Source of the DNA: Bog-756 sp963777665 | GTDB taxonomy: Bacteria > Actinomycetota > Acidimicrobiia > Acidimicrobiales > RAAP-2 | Reading direction: 5' to 3' | Assembly: GCA_963777665.1 (NCBI GenBank) | Contig: CAVZRJ010000006.1 | Coordinates: 1-64,000, forward strand | Length of the DNA stretch: 64,000 nt | Shown: positions 8,786 through 17,928 of the stretch, in pieces | How positions within the stretch are numbered: the stretch's first letter is position 1 | How the letters are laid out: each line of letters starts with the position of its first letter | Position numbers and translations under genes: made by a program | Notes under the pieces: model-generated | What the model saw: only the letters and a program-made list of their open reading frames with translations | Told to the model about the DNA's origin: nothing | Database searches by the model: none

Positions 8786-10654
8786 TCACGCCCGTGGGGC
8801 GGCGAACGCGTCTGGAATGGGCAGTGCCGTGACAGGCGTCACAGGGAGGGTGGGCAGGCCGGAGCCGGTGGGTGCCCCGGCGGTGTAGAGCTCGCGGTAG
8901 GCCGACTGGCCGGCTACCAGCTCGTGGTGGGTCCCGTGCTCGACCAACCGGCCATGGGACACCACGGTGATCCGGTCGGCGTTGTGGACGGCATTGAGCT
9001 GGTGGCTCACGATGAGCGTGGTACGGCCGTCGCTGAGGCGTTCGAGGGCGTCGACCACCACCGACTGGGTGGTGGTGTCGAGGCCGGTCGTCGGCTCATC
9101 GAGCAGCAGGACCTTGGCGTCGCGCGCCATGGCCCGGGCCACCGCGATGCACTGGCGCTGACCGCCCGACAACCCGGAGCCGCCCTCGCCGACCTCGGTG
9201 TCGTACCCGTCGCGCAGACCGGCCAGCACATCGTGGACACCGACGCCGCGGGCGGCGGCCTCGGCGTCGGCCCGGGTGGTCCAGTCGGACCCGTAGACGA
9301 CGTTCTCCCATACCGTGGGGCGCAGCAGAGCCAGCTCCTGGGGCACCAGGGCCACATTCCGACGGAGCCATTCGAGGTCGAGGTCCCGCAGGTCGATGCC
9401 GTCCAGCCGTACAGCACCCATGGTCGGGTCGATGAACCGGGGGACGAGACGGAGCATGGTGCTCTTGCCGGCGCCCGTTGAGCCGACCAGGGCCTGTCGG
9501 TGCCCTGCCGGGATCTCGAGCTGCACGTTGTCGAGCACGATCCCCGAGTCGGGGTGGGCGAAGGAGACGTGGTCGTATTCGATGCGTCCCGACACCGTCG
9601 CCGGTCGGCGCGCCCCAGGACGTACCGGGACCTCCTCGTGGGTGCTGAGCACCTCGGTGACCCGCTCGGCGGAGGCTTGGCCCACCCCGATGGTCCCGGC
9701 CAGCTTGGCCAGCTGACGGGCCGGGGTGTACATGCCCCCGAAGTACGCGGAGAAGAGCAGGAGGTCGCCGGGGGTGAGCTGCCCGCTCAGCACTTTGGTG
9801 CCGCCATAGAGCATCACGAGCACCGTCGAGGTCGTCATCAGGAGCGTGACCATGGGCGTGAACCGGGACTGGAGCAGGATGGCGCGGCGGTTCGCCGTGA
9901 GGCCCTCCGATGCCAGCGCGCCGTACCGGTCGACCTCGGCCTGCTCGGTGCCGAACGCCTGGACGACCGGCAGGGCCACGAGGATCTGCTGCGCGGCGGC
10001 CGTGGCGTTCCCCTCGTTACGACGGGCCCCGCGCTGGGCGGTCTTGATGGCGGCCATGTAGTGCCGCATCACCAGCCACAGGACCGGAAGCAGGCTCATG
10101 GCCAGCAGGCTGAACTGCCACTGCAGGACGAACATGATGACCAGCATGCCGAAGACGGTCAGGACGTTCTCGGCCACGACCGGGACCACATTCACGACGA
10201 CGCTCTGCATCGCCTGCACGTCACCCCCGAGCCGGGCCAGGAGATCCCCCTGCATGCGCCGGTGGTGGAAGGCCGCCGACTGCGCCGTCAGGTGTCGGAA
10301 CAGGCGGGTCCGAAGGTCGAACACCACCTTCTGCCCGGCCCCGGCCAGCAGCATGTCGGCACCGTAGGCGGTCAGCCCCAGGAGCACGGCGATGACCACC
10401 ATGGCCCCGACCAGGATGTACAGCCGGTCGCTGTGGTTGGCCGGCATCCACGCCAGCACGGAGGGCAGCGGGTGGTTGGCGAAGACGCTGTCGAAGATGA
10501 GCTTCAGCGGTACCGGCACGATCCACGTGAGCATCGCCCGGAACGCCGAGAACGCCACGCCACCCATGATGGCGAACCGGACCGCGTGCAGGTCCAGTCC
10601 CCAGTCGAGGAAGAAGATCCAGTGCCGACCCTTCGGCGCGCCGTGCCTGCTCAC
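8786..10654 (-). CDS. ABC exporter, fused membrane and ATPase domains
   Basis: 622 aa from a GTG at 10654 that overlaps the upstream glycosyltransferase stop as GTGA. Residues about 25-310 form a six-helix exporter domain; the rest is an ABC ATPase with Walker A GSTGAGKST, Q-loop PQELALLRP, signature LSGGQRQ, Walker B VLLLDEPT and H-loop VSHQ. It is a half-transporter that would work as a homodimer in the cytoplasmic membrane. Position among glycosyltransferases and sugar-nucleotide genes suggests export of a lipid-linked saccharide or glycolipid (MsbA/PglK-like), but ABC families of this type also carry drugs and peptides, so the substrate is inference. Confidence 0.92.
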   Translation of the reverse strand: MSRHGAPKGRHWIFFLDWGLDLHAVRFAIMGGVAFSAFRAMLTWIVPVPLKLIFDSVFANHPLPSVLAWMPANHSDRLYILVGAMVVIAVLLGLTAYGADMLLAGAGQKVVFDLRTRLFRHLTAQSAAFHHRRMQGDLLARLGGDVQAMQSVVVNVVPVVAENVLTVFGMLVIMFVLQWQFSLLAMSLLPVLWLVMRHYMAAIKTAQRGARRNEGNATAAAQQILVALPVVQAFGTEQAEVDRYGALASEGLTANRRAILLQSRFTPMVTLLMTTSTVLVMLYGGTKVLSGQLTPGDLLLFSAYFGGMYTPARQLAKLAGTIGVGQASAERVTEVLSTHEEVPVRPGARRPATVSGRIEYDHVSFAHPDSGIVLDNVQLEIPAGHRQALVGSTGAGKSTMLRLVPRFIDPTMGAVRLDGIDLRDLDLEWLRRNVALVPQELALLRPTVWENVVYGSDWTTRADAEAAARGVGVHDVLAGLRDGYDTEVGEGGSGLSGGQRQCIAVARAMARDAKVLLLDEPTTGLDTTTQSVVVDALERLSDGRTTLIVSHQLNAVHNADRITVVSHGRLVEHGTHHELVAGQSAYRELYTAGAPTGSGLPTLPVTPVTALPIPDAFAAPRA

Positions 10655-11877
10655 ACGCTGACCTCGTGGGGCTCCGGAGCTCCGGTGGCGACGTCGATGG
10701 TCCGACGGGCCACGGCCATCCAGTCCAGTGACCCGACGGATCTGGCACGGCCCTCGACGGCCAGGCGGGCCCGGGTGTCGGGCTCCACCGCCAGCTCCCA
10801 CAGAGCGCGAGCGAGCGTGTCCACGTCGCCGGCGGGCACCAGCAGCCCGGTGTCGCCGAGCAGGTCGCGGACCGGGGGGAAGTCCGAGGCGACCACCGGC
10901 AGGGACGCTGCCATCGCCTCGGCCACCTTCAGCGGCGAGAAGTAGAAGTGCGGGCTCGGCAGATAGGGCGCCACGGCCACATCCATGGCGGCCAGGTACC
11001 GCGGGACGTCATAAGCCGGGACGCTCCCGGTCACGGCGACGCATACGGCGTCGGGCAGGTCGCGTACCGCCTCTTCGACGGCGCCCCGTCTGGGGCCGTC
11101 CCCGACGATCAAGAGTCCCACGTCGGCACCACGGCTCGCTTCGCGGACCGCATCGACCAGGACCTCGACCCCGTGCCACGGCTTCAGGCTCCCGGCGAAC
11201 CCGAGGACGAGCTGGCTCTCGGCGAAGCCGAGGCCGGCGCGGAGCTCAGCCCCCTGGCGCTGCCATCTCGCCCGGTCGAGCCAGACGGTGTCGGCCCCGT
11301 TCGGCACCAAGGCGGCCGATGCCGCTCCGGTGGCAAGCGACCAGGCGACGAGCGGTCCGGACACGGCCACCACGTTGGCCTCCCGCAGGGCGTCCCGCTC
11401 CGCCTGGGCCGCCTCTGCGACCAGCGACAGGGAGAAGTGTCGGCGACGTTCGTCCGCCACCGGCGCGTTGACCTCCACGATCCGAGGCAGCCCGAGCCGT
11501 GCGGCCATCGCGTTGCCCACCCCGGCGAACAGGCTCAACCGCTCGTGGACCCAGTCTGGACGGCGGTGCTCGAGCAGGTCCGCGACCTGCTCGAAGTAGC
11601 GTCCGCAGGCACGGATCCGGCTGCGGTCTGCGTCCTCGCCCGAACGGACGGGCCCGACGTCCACGGGCACCACCTCGACCTGGTCGGCGCCACGTGAGGA
11701 CAGCGGTCCGACCACCTTGGCCGCGTACAGCGTCACCGACACTCCCGACCGAGCCATCGCACCGCACAGAGCGTCGACGTGCACGGACGCCCCCTTGGTG
11801 CCACCCACGGGGATCCCGGGGTCGGGCAGGAGGTACGCAACACGCCCCAGCGCGGCCGGTACCGGCGCCGCCGGCAT
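10651..11877 (-). CDS. Glycosyltransferase family 4-like
   Basis: 408 aa. GT-B fold transferase: an N-terminal acceptor domain beginning VAYLLPDPGIPVGGTKGASVH, and a C-terminal sugar-nucleotide-binding domain with LGFAGSLKPWHGVEVL, PYLPSPHFYFSPLKVAEAMA (the E-x7-E-type region) and GDTGLLVP. It starts with an ATG sharing TGATG with the preceding gene and ends in a GTGA overlap with the ABC exporter. It adds a sugar in assembly of the exported polysaccharide or glycolipid; donor and acceptor cannot be read from sequence. Confidence 0.9.
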   Translation of the reverse strand: MPAAPVPAALGRVAYLLPDPGIPVGGTKGASVHVDALCGAMARSGVSVTLYAAKVVGPLSSRGADQVEVVPVDVGPVRSGEDADRSRIRACGRYFEQVADLLEHRRPDWVHERLSLFAGVGNAMAARLGLPRIVEVNAPVADERRRHFSLSLVAEAAQAERDALREANVVAVSGPLVAWSLATGAASAALVPNGADTVWLDRARWQRQGAELRAGLGFAESQLVLGFAGSLKPWHGVEVLVDAVREASRGADVGLLIVGDGPRRGAVEEAVRDLPDAVCVAVTGSVPAYDVPRYLAAMDVAVAPYLPSPHFYFSPLKVAEAMAASLPVVASDFPPVRDLLGDTGLLVPAGDVDTLARALWELAVEPDTRARLAVEGRARSVGSLDWMAVARRTIDVATGAPEPHEVSV

Positions 11878-13193
11878 CAGGCCACCACCGCTGCGACGCG
11901 GTCACCTGTGAGGGCGCGGCCTTCCAGCAGCGCAGCAGGGAGCCGGACGCACTCGGACCGGGAGAAGGTCTCGACCACGAACTCGCGCGCAGCCCGGCCC
12001 AGCCGGGCACGCAGCAGGTGGTCGTCGGCGGCCTCGCCCAGTGCGTCCGCGAGCGCCGTCGGGTCGGCTTGCCGGGCGAGCAGGCCGGTCCCGTGGTCTG
12101 TGATCACCTCGGGGATCCCGGCGACATCGGTGGCCACGACGGCGAGCCCACAGGACATCGCCTCGAGCACCGCGTTGGGGATCCCGTCACGGTCGCCGTC
12201 CGCGGTGACCACACTGGCCTGGACGAAGACGTCGGCCTGGCGGTACTCCTCGAGGATCTCGATCTGAGTGCGGGTCCCGCACAGCTCGACCCGGTCGGCG
12301 ATCCCAGCGGAGGCCAGTCGCGCCGCCAATGCCTCCCGCAGGTCGCCACCTCCGATGATCCGGCAGGTGAACGGCACGCCGCGATCAGCCAGTTCGGCCA
12401 GCGCCGATACCAGGGTGGGGTAGCCCTTCTTCGGTACCAGACGGCCCACGGCCAGGAGCCGGACTGGCTCGTCCGGTCCCCTCCGGTCCGTCGCGTCCGA
12501 CCCGTCCGGCCCCGGCCGGAACCGGTCCACATCGACCCCGTGCGGGGCATAGATCGCCTCGGCACCCGACCCGCCGTGAGCGACGGTAATGCGGCGGAGC
12601 TCGGCCGCCGCGCTGTGGGAGCAGGCCAGGACGAATGACGCAGCCACGATCTTCGCGGCCAGAACCTCTGGGGTGGACAGGTACAGGTCCTTGGCATGGG
12701 CGGCAAAGGAGTACGGGCGCCCGGTGAGCAGGTGCACGTAGTATGCGGTGCTGGCCGGGCCGTGGGCGAATGCGGCGTGGAGGTGGTCGCCGCCGACGCG
12801 GTCCATCTCGAGCGCCATTCCCCCCGCCTCGAGGAAATGGCGGGCCATGGCCCGGCTGCGCTCCGGCCCGAGGAGCCGGGCCGCCGTCCGGGTCCACCGG
12901 ACGGGGTGGTGGGCCAGCAGGCGGAGGTGCCCGTGGACGAAGTGCAGGTTGTCCTGCAGGGCCGCCGCGGAACTGTCGCCAGTACGGAGATAGGTCACCG
13001 TGCTCCGTACCCGACGCACGTCCGGCTGCACCGTCGCCTCGCGCGGGTCGGCGATGGCGAACAGGCGCAGGTCGACGCCGTTCGCCTCGAGGCCGAGGAT
13101 CTCATCCAGGATGAACGTCTCCGAAAGCCGGGGGAAGCGCTTGGTCAGATAGCAAACCGTCGGTCCTCCCTCGGTCGTTCCTGCGGGGCTCAT
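11877..13193 (-). CDS. Glycosyltransferase group 1 (GT4)
   Basis: 438 aa from the ATG at 13193, which overlaps the preceding stop as ATGA; longer upstream extensions read through that gene and are spurious. The N-terminus is VCYLTKRFPRLSETFI, a signature of colanic-acid/exopolysaccharide-type GT4 enzymes. The C-terminal domain has LLAVGRLVPKKGYPTLVSAL and DGIPNAVLEAMSCGLAVVAT with the E-x7-E-like nucleotide-sugar site, then GIPEVITDHGTGLL. It is probably cytoplasmic or peripheral at the membrane. It is the third step in a run of three transferases. Confidence 0.92.
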   Translation of the reverse strand: MSPAGTTEGGPTVCYLTKRFPRLSETFILDEILGLEANGVDLRLFAIADPREATVQPDVRRVRSTVTYLRTGDSSAAALQDNLHFVHGHLRLLAHHPVRWTRTAARLLGPERSRAMARHFLEAGGMALEMDRVGGDHLHAAFAHGPASTAYYVHLLTGRPYSFAAHAKDLYLSTPEVLAAKIVAASFVLACSHSAAAELRRITVAHGGSGAEAIYAPHGVDVDRFRPGPDGSDATDRRGPDEPVRLLAVGRLVPKKGYPTLVSALAELADRGVPFTCRIIGGGDLREALAARLASAGIADRVELCGTRTQIEILEEYRQADVFVQASVVTADGDRDGIPNAVLEAMSCGLAVVATDVAGIPEVITDHGTGLLARQADPTALADALGEAADDHLLRARLGRAAREFVVETFSRSECVRLPAALLEGRALTGDRVAAVVA

Positions 13194-14413
13194 GCCGGAA
13201 CCTTGGCCGACTCGACCACCACATCGACGATCGGCGCCTCCCGCTCCCCCGCCACTCGACGCAGAGCTGCGACGACCCGGCGGCGACCCTCGAGATCGAG
13301 GCGCACCGTCGGCGACGGCCGGCACACCGTGAGACCGGCCACAGCCTCGGCAAGCCGTCCCTCGAGATCGGGGCCGTCCTCGTCGACCCGGCGCACCAGC
13401 CCCCGCGACTCGAAGGCTTCGGCCCGGAGCAGCTGCTCCCGACGGGGCCACGTGCGGGGAACCACGATGGTCGGCACGCCGCTGCGGACGAGTTCGCACA
13501 GGCTGTTGTAGCCGCCGCGCGTCACCACGCACCGGGCACCGGCGGCGACCGCTGCCGGCTCGCGGAGGTGGTCGACGACCACCACGGACGGCATGTCCTG
13601 TGTGGCTGCAACCACCCACTCCCGGTCGGAAGCGGGCATGAGCGGGCCGGTGCAGAGCACGGCGGCGATCCCGGACCGGACGGCGGCACGTCCCGTCGCC
13701 ACCAGCACGTCGCTCCCGTCGCCGCCACCACCGATCGTCCCGAGGACGTACTCGGTCCCCGGAGGGAGACCCGGCGGCGGGACGGGCAGCTGGGCGCGGT
13801 CCCCGGTGACGTAGCCGCAGTATTCGAGCCGGTACGAGGTGGGGGCCGGGATCCGGTACTCGCTGGCGAGGTCGAACACACTCCGGTCCCCGTAGACGAG
13901 GATGTGGTCGTACACCGACGCCAGGGTCTCGTAGACCCCGGCGTCGCGCCACGCCTGCTGCACGCGGGCGGGCTCGTCGAGGATGTCTCGCATCCCGAGC
14001 ACGATCTTGGTGGCGGCACTGACCCGGGGGAGCTCGTCGAACACCGGGAGCAGCTCGCCCTTCATCCCCTGAGGCGCGTGGTCTACCAGTAGGACGTCAG
14101 GGGTCCACCGCCGCACGACGTCGAGCAGGACGGCCGTCCGGGCGCGGCGGACCAGGGACAGGCTCATCGTCGGGTCGACCGCGCGGTACTCGTCGTCGCC
14201 CGTCTTGACCACCGGCGGCAGCTGCACGCAGATCAGTCCGGCCGGTCGAGGCACCTGTTCGATGACAGGCGAGCCGGAGGCGAGCACGACCTGGGGAGGC
14301 CGGGGACTGTTCAGCAGCTCCGCCGCGATCACCAGGTTCCGGCGCAGGTGGCCGAGCCCGTAGGTGTCGTGGGAGTAGAGGAGCACACGGGAGAGACGGG
14401 CGGTCGGGGTCAT
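13190..14413 (-). CDS. MurG-like (GT28-type) glycosyltransferase
   Basis: 407 aa from the ATG at 14413. The N-terminus VLLYSHDTYGLGHLRRNLVI and the C-terminal GTIGGGGDGSDVL and TRGGYNSLCELVRSGVPTIV match the predicted glycosyltransferases related to MurG (COG4671-like), where the GGYN loop and following glutamate contact the nucleotide sugar. It overlaps the epimerase stop and the next transferase start by four bases each (ATGA in both cases). The middle carries an extra loop (ILVYGDRSVFDL) seen in this subgroup. The acceptor is unknown. Confidence 0.87.
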   Translation of the reverse strand: MTPTARLSRVLLYSHDTYGLGHLRRNLVIAAELLNSPRPPQVVLASGSPVIEQVPRPAGLICVQLPPVVKTGDDEYRAVDPTMSLSLVRRARTAVLLDVVRRWTPDVLLVDHAPQGMKGELLPVFDELPRVSAATKIVLGMRDILDEPARVQQAWRDAGVYETLASVYDHILVYGDRSVFDLASEYRIPAPTSYRLEYCGYVTGDRAQLPVPPPGLPPGTEYVLGTIGGGGDGSDVLVATGRAAVRSGIAAVLCTGPLMPASDREWVVAATQDMPSVVVVDHLREPAAVAAGARCVVTRGGYNSLCELVRSGVPTIVVPRTWPRREQLLRAEAFESRGLVRRVDEDGPDLEGRLAEAVAGLTVCRPSPTVRLDLEGRRRVVAALRRVAGEREAPIVDVVVESAKVPA

Positions 14414-15420
14414 GCCGGCACCGCGATCTTGCGATCCAGCCGCTCCCGAAGCCACGCCACCTCGCGTTCCAACCCGGCAGCGAACGGCACCTGGGCCTGG
14501 AATCCCAGGAGCGAGCGGGCCCGGCTCAGGTCGGCGGCGGTCACCAGGACGTCACCCCGTGCGAACGGCTCGACCACGATGTCGAGGTCCCTGCCCACGA
14601 TTTCGGCCAGGAGGTCGAGCACCTCGGACACACTGATGTCACTGCCTCCGCCCACGTTGATCGCCAGGCCGGAGGCAGGTGCGTCGGCGGCGGCCACCGT
14701 GGCGGACACGATGTCGCACACATAGGTGAAGTCCCGGCGCTGCGAGCCGTCGCCCAGGAGGGTGATGGGCTCGCCAGTCAGCGCCGCCTCGGCGAACAGG
14801 CGCAGCCCCATGTCGGGTCGCTGACCGGGCCCGTAGACGGTGAAGTACCGGAGTGCGACCGCCTCGAGGTACGGGCCCGCGGCGGCCAGGCACAGCTGCT
14901 CGGCCTCGAGCTTGGTCCGGCCGTAGGGCGAGATCGGAGCCAGCTCGGCCTCCTCCCGGAACGGGGTCACCCCGTTGCCGTACACGGAGGACGACGATGC
15001 GTAGACGACCCGACGGACTCCGGCCGATCGGGCGGCGTCGAGCACCCGCCTGGTGGCGTCCACGTTGTCGTGCACGTAGCGGTCGATGTCGGTGAAGCTG
15101 GCCCGGACGCCGGCCCGCCCTGCCAGGTGGAACACGACGTCTACCCCGGTGAAGATCAGTTCCAGGTCGAGCTCCACCAAGTCGCCCACCTCGAGGGAGA
15201 GACCCGTGGTGCGCACCAGGCCGGCCGCCCGCATGACCTTCTCGACCGGGTCGTAGCTGTCGGTGAATCCGTCCACGCCGGTGACCGTCCAACCTTCCTG
15301 CACGAGCCGGGTGGCCAGCCGCGAGCCGATGAATCCGGCGACGCCGGTGACGACGCAGCGCCGGCCCGGAGCCGCGGGGACCCCGACGAGGGTTCGGGTG
15401 TCGTTCGTGTCACGTTGCAT
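14410..15420 (-). CDS. NAD-dependent nucleotide-sugar epimerase/dehydratase
   Basis: 336 aa from the ATG at 15420. Extended SDR: the NAD site GVAGFIGSRLA, the serine/threonine box SSSSVYG and the catalytic pair in SPYGRTKLEAEQL (Y-x3-K). RYFTVYGPGQRPDMG and DFTYVCDIV are typical of UDP-glucuronate or UDP-glucose 4-epimerases. With a UDP-glucose dehydrogenase in the same operon, UDP-glucuronate to UDP-galacturonate epimerisation is a reasonable inference, but UDP-glucose 4-epimerase remains possible. First gene of the operon; promoter signals should lie in 15421-15621, shared with the divergent sensor kinase. Confidence 0.9.
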   Translation of the reverse strand: MQRDTNDTRTLVGVPAAPGRRCVVTGVAGFIGSRLATRLVQEGWTVTGVDGFTDSYDPVEKVMRAAGLVRTTGLSLEVGDLVELDLELIFTGVDVVFHLAGRAGVRASFTDIDRYVHDNVDATRRVLDAARSAGVRRVVYASSSSVYGNGVTPFREEAELAPISPYGRTKLEAEQLCLAAAGPYLEAVALRYFTVYGPGQRPDMGLRLFAEAALTGEPITLLGDGSQRRDFTYVCDIVSATVAAADAPASGLAINVGGGSDISVSEVLDLLAEIVGRDLDIVVEPFARGDVLVTAADLSRARSLLGFQAQVPFAAGLEREVAWLRERLDRKIAVPA

Positions 15421-15520
15421 GGCATTCCTTCCAGATGTGGGCCGCGTCGGCGACGGCGGGTCGGAGGCGGGCTGACATGACCCAGCATGGGTGCCGAAAA
15501 TGACGCGCCGATGATGGTGG

Positions 15521-15538
15521 GGTGAGACTTCTCTCACC
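15521..15538. promoter_or_regulatory. Inverted repeat in the divergent promoter region
   Basis: GGTGAGA-CTTC-TCTCACC, a perfect 7-bp inverted repeat with a four-base spacer, lies about 100 bases from both the epimerase start and the sensor-kinase start. It may be a regulator site for the polysaccharide operon or the two-component genes; this is inference from symmetry and position only. Confidence 0.35.
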
Positions 15539-15621
15539 TCCGTGCGTGACACGGTGTGCAAGCCGGCAGCACTTCGCTCCCGGCCTAGAGATTGTGCGGG
15601 TGCTCTGCTAGACCTCGATCC

Positions 15622-17101
15622 ATGAGCGAGGACGCATCAGCGCCGGCCCCCGTGGGTCGGCAGCATCCGCTGTTCCCCGGGATGTCGACGAGGCTCCACA
15701 TCCTGCTGTGGTGCACGCTCCTGGTCGCCATCGCCCTCGCCGCGTCGGTTGTTGCGACGCCGCGTCGTGCTGTTCCGGAACCTGGCTATCCAGACCGACG
15801 CCGACCTCACGAGCGAGTTCGTCGAGCTCGGGCTCGGGTCGCCCTTCGCCGCGGCACCGGCCGCCCCGCACGGGGCGCCCGAGAACGAGGCCCAGCTGCT
15901 GGCCGCGTTTGCTCGTGCGAACCCGTCCCCCCTGCATGAGCTCGTCGCCATCTCCGACGGGAAGGTGGTGGCAACCAGTCCGAGTACACCACGGCACAAC
16001 GTGGCATCGGATCCCGAGCTCGTGCGCACGTGGGCCGCGGTGCGGACGGCGACCTTCGGGACGGTGCAGACCTCGTCGGGCACGGTGCGGTACCTGGCCG
16101 CCCCGTTCGGCCCGACCCCGGCCGGGGTGGGTGCCGGTGGCCGCGACGTGGTCGTGGCCATCACGTTCGTGGACCGCGAGCGGGGTGACGTGAGCGCCAC
16201 CATCCGGACCGCCTCGATCGTCGGCCTCCTCGCCCTGGCGGCCGCCATCGCCATCGCCTGGCTCATCTCAGGTCGGATCCTGGCGCCGGTTCGCGAGTTG
16301 GAGCGCGCCGCCCGCACCGTCACCGAGTCCGACCTCTCCTACCGCCTCGAGGTGCACGGTGACGACGAACTGGCCCGGCTGGCCGGTGACTTCAACGCCA
16401 TGCTCGACCGGGTCGAATCGGCCTTCCGGAGCCAGCGACAGTTCATCGACGACGCCGGCCACGAGCTCCGGACGCCGCTCACGGTGATCCGGGGCCACCT
16501 CGAGCTGCTGGGCGACGACCCCGGGGAGCGTCGGGAGGTCCAGGCGATCATCACCGACGAACTCGATCGGATGAGCCGGATGGTCAACGACCTCCTCGTC
16601 CTCGCCCGTGCCGAGCGGCCAGACTTCCTGCAGCCGGGGCCCGTCGACATCGGCCAGCTGACCGCCGAGGTGCAGGAGAAGGCGCGGTCGCTGGCCGACC
16701 GGCAGTGGCTGGACGGCGGGCATGCCGAAGGAGTGACATTGGCCGACCGGCAGCGACTGACCCAGGCCTGGATGCAGCTGGCCCAGAACGCCACCCAGCA
16801 CACCTCGGACGGCGACCAGATCGCCATCGGCTCGTGGGTGTCCGACGACCACGTCGAGCTGTGGGTCGGCGACTCCGGCCCCGGCATACCCGTCGACGAG
16901 CGCGACGCCCTGTTCGAGGGTTTCTCGCGTGGCGCCGACGCTCCACGCTCCGGTGAGCACTTCGGGCTCGGCCTGCCGATAGTCCGCGCCATTGCCATGG
17001 CCCACGGAGGCACGGTGGCCGTCGGGGGCAACGTCCTCGGAGGGGCACTATTCACCATCCGGATCCCGATGTCCCCGGTTGCCGTGTTCGGCGTTCGATG
17101 A
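15622..17101 (+). CDS. Sensor histidine kinase (HAMP-HisKA-HATPase), one frameshift
   Basis: About 493 codons. The first transmembrane helix (ILLWCTLLVAIALAASVV) is read from the ATG at 15622; a +1 shift near 15750 leads into LRRRVVLFRNLAIQTDADL and the remainder. Then come an extracellular sensor of about 120 residues, a second helix (IVGLLALAAAIAIAWLI), a HAMP linker, the H-box DAGHELRTPLTVIRG, N-box QLAQNATQHT, and G-boxes GDSGPGIP and GLGLPIV. The stop overlaps the response-regulator start as ATGA. The enzyme would autophosphorylate in response to an unknown envelope signal. The shift is a single base and may be a sequencing error. Confidence 0.9.
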
Positions 17102-17772
17102 GCCGGATCCTCGTGGCCGAGGACGAGCCGGGGATCGCGTCGTTCGTTGCGAAGGGCCTGGCTGCGGCCGGGCACACCGCGACACTGGTCGCCGACGGCA
17201 ACCACGCCCTCCTCGAGGCGCGGTCGGGGGAGTTCGACCTCTTGGTCCTCGACCTCGGGCTTCCGGGTCGCGACGGGCTCTCGCTCCTGGCAGAGCTACG
17301 GGAGCGGGGCAGCACCATTCCCGTGGTCATTCTGACCGCCCGCGACGACGTGCATACCCTGGTAACCGGCCTGGAACTCGGCGCCAGTGACTTCATCGCC
17401 AAGCCGTTCCGGTTCGAAGAGTTCCTGGCCAGGATCAGGACCCGCCTGCGGGAGGAGTCCCACAGCGCGGTCCGCCGGCACGAATTGGGCGACCTCGTCA
17501 TCGATCGAGCCGCCCACCGGGTGGAGCGCGCCGGCTCGGTCGTCGAACTGACCGCTAGGGAGTTCCGGCTCCTGGAGACTTTCCTCGATCACCCCGGACA
17601 AGTCTTGTCGCGCGGGCAGCTGCTCGGGCAGATCTGGGGTCGCGACTTCGACGGCGACTCCAATGTGGTCGACGTCTGTGTCCTCCACGTCCGCAAGAAG
17701 CTCGGCCAGGACGTCATCCTCACGGTCCGGGGATCCGGGTACCGCCTCGGCACTGCGGGACTGTGGCATTGA
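17098..17772 (+). CDS. OmpR-family response regulator
   Basis: 224 aa. Receiver domain: acidic pocket EDE, phospho-acceptor D in LVLDLGLPG, T in ILTARDD, K in IAKPFRFEE. The winged-helix domain follows (ELTAREFRLLETFLDHPGQV through VRGSGYRLG). It is translationally coupled to the sensor kinase by an ATGA overlap, so the two form a cognate pair. Targets are unknown; the divergent polysaccharide operon is the nearest candidate. Confidence 0.94.
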   Translation: MSRILVAEDEPGIASFVAKGLAAAGHTATLVADGNHALLEARSGEFDLLVLDLGLPGRDGLSLLAELRERGSTIPVVILTARDDVHTLVTGLELGASDFIAKPFRFEEFLARIRTRLREESHSAVRRHELGDLVIDRAAHRVERAGSVVELTAREFRLLETFLDHPGQVLSRGQLLGQIWGRDFDGDSNVVDVCVLHVRKKLGQDVILTVRGSGYRLGTAGLWH

Positions 17773-17928
17773 GCCACACCACCCGACGCCTGAAATCAGA
17801 TGGGCCGAAGATCCTGTATTCAAATCCATGGTGAAGACATGGGCGCCGAGGAGTTGATTCCCCGGTCGAGGCGCCAATGTGTGCGAATCAAGCAACGGTC
17901 GCGCTCAACGCAACGGTGCATGCGGGAA

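Noticed and set aside
11877..13952. 691-codon version of the group 1 glycosyltransferase
   Set aside because: The N-terminal 250 codons run antisense-like through the neighbouring GT28-type gene in the wrong frame; the coupled ATG at 13193 matches the family start.
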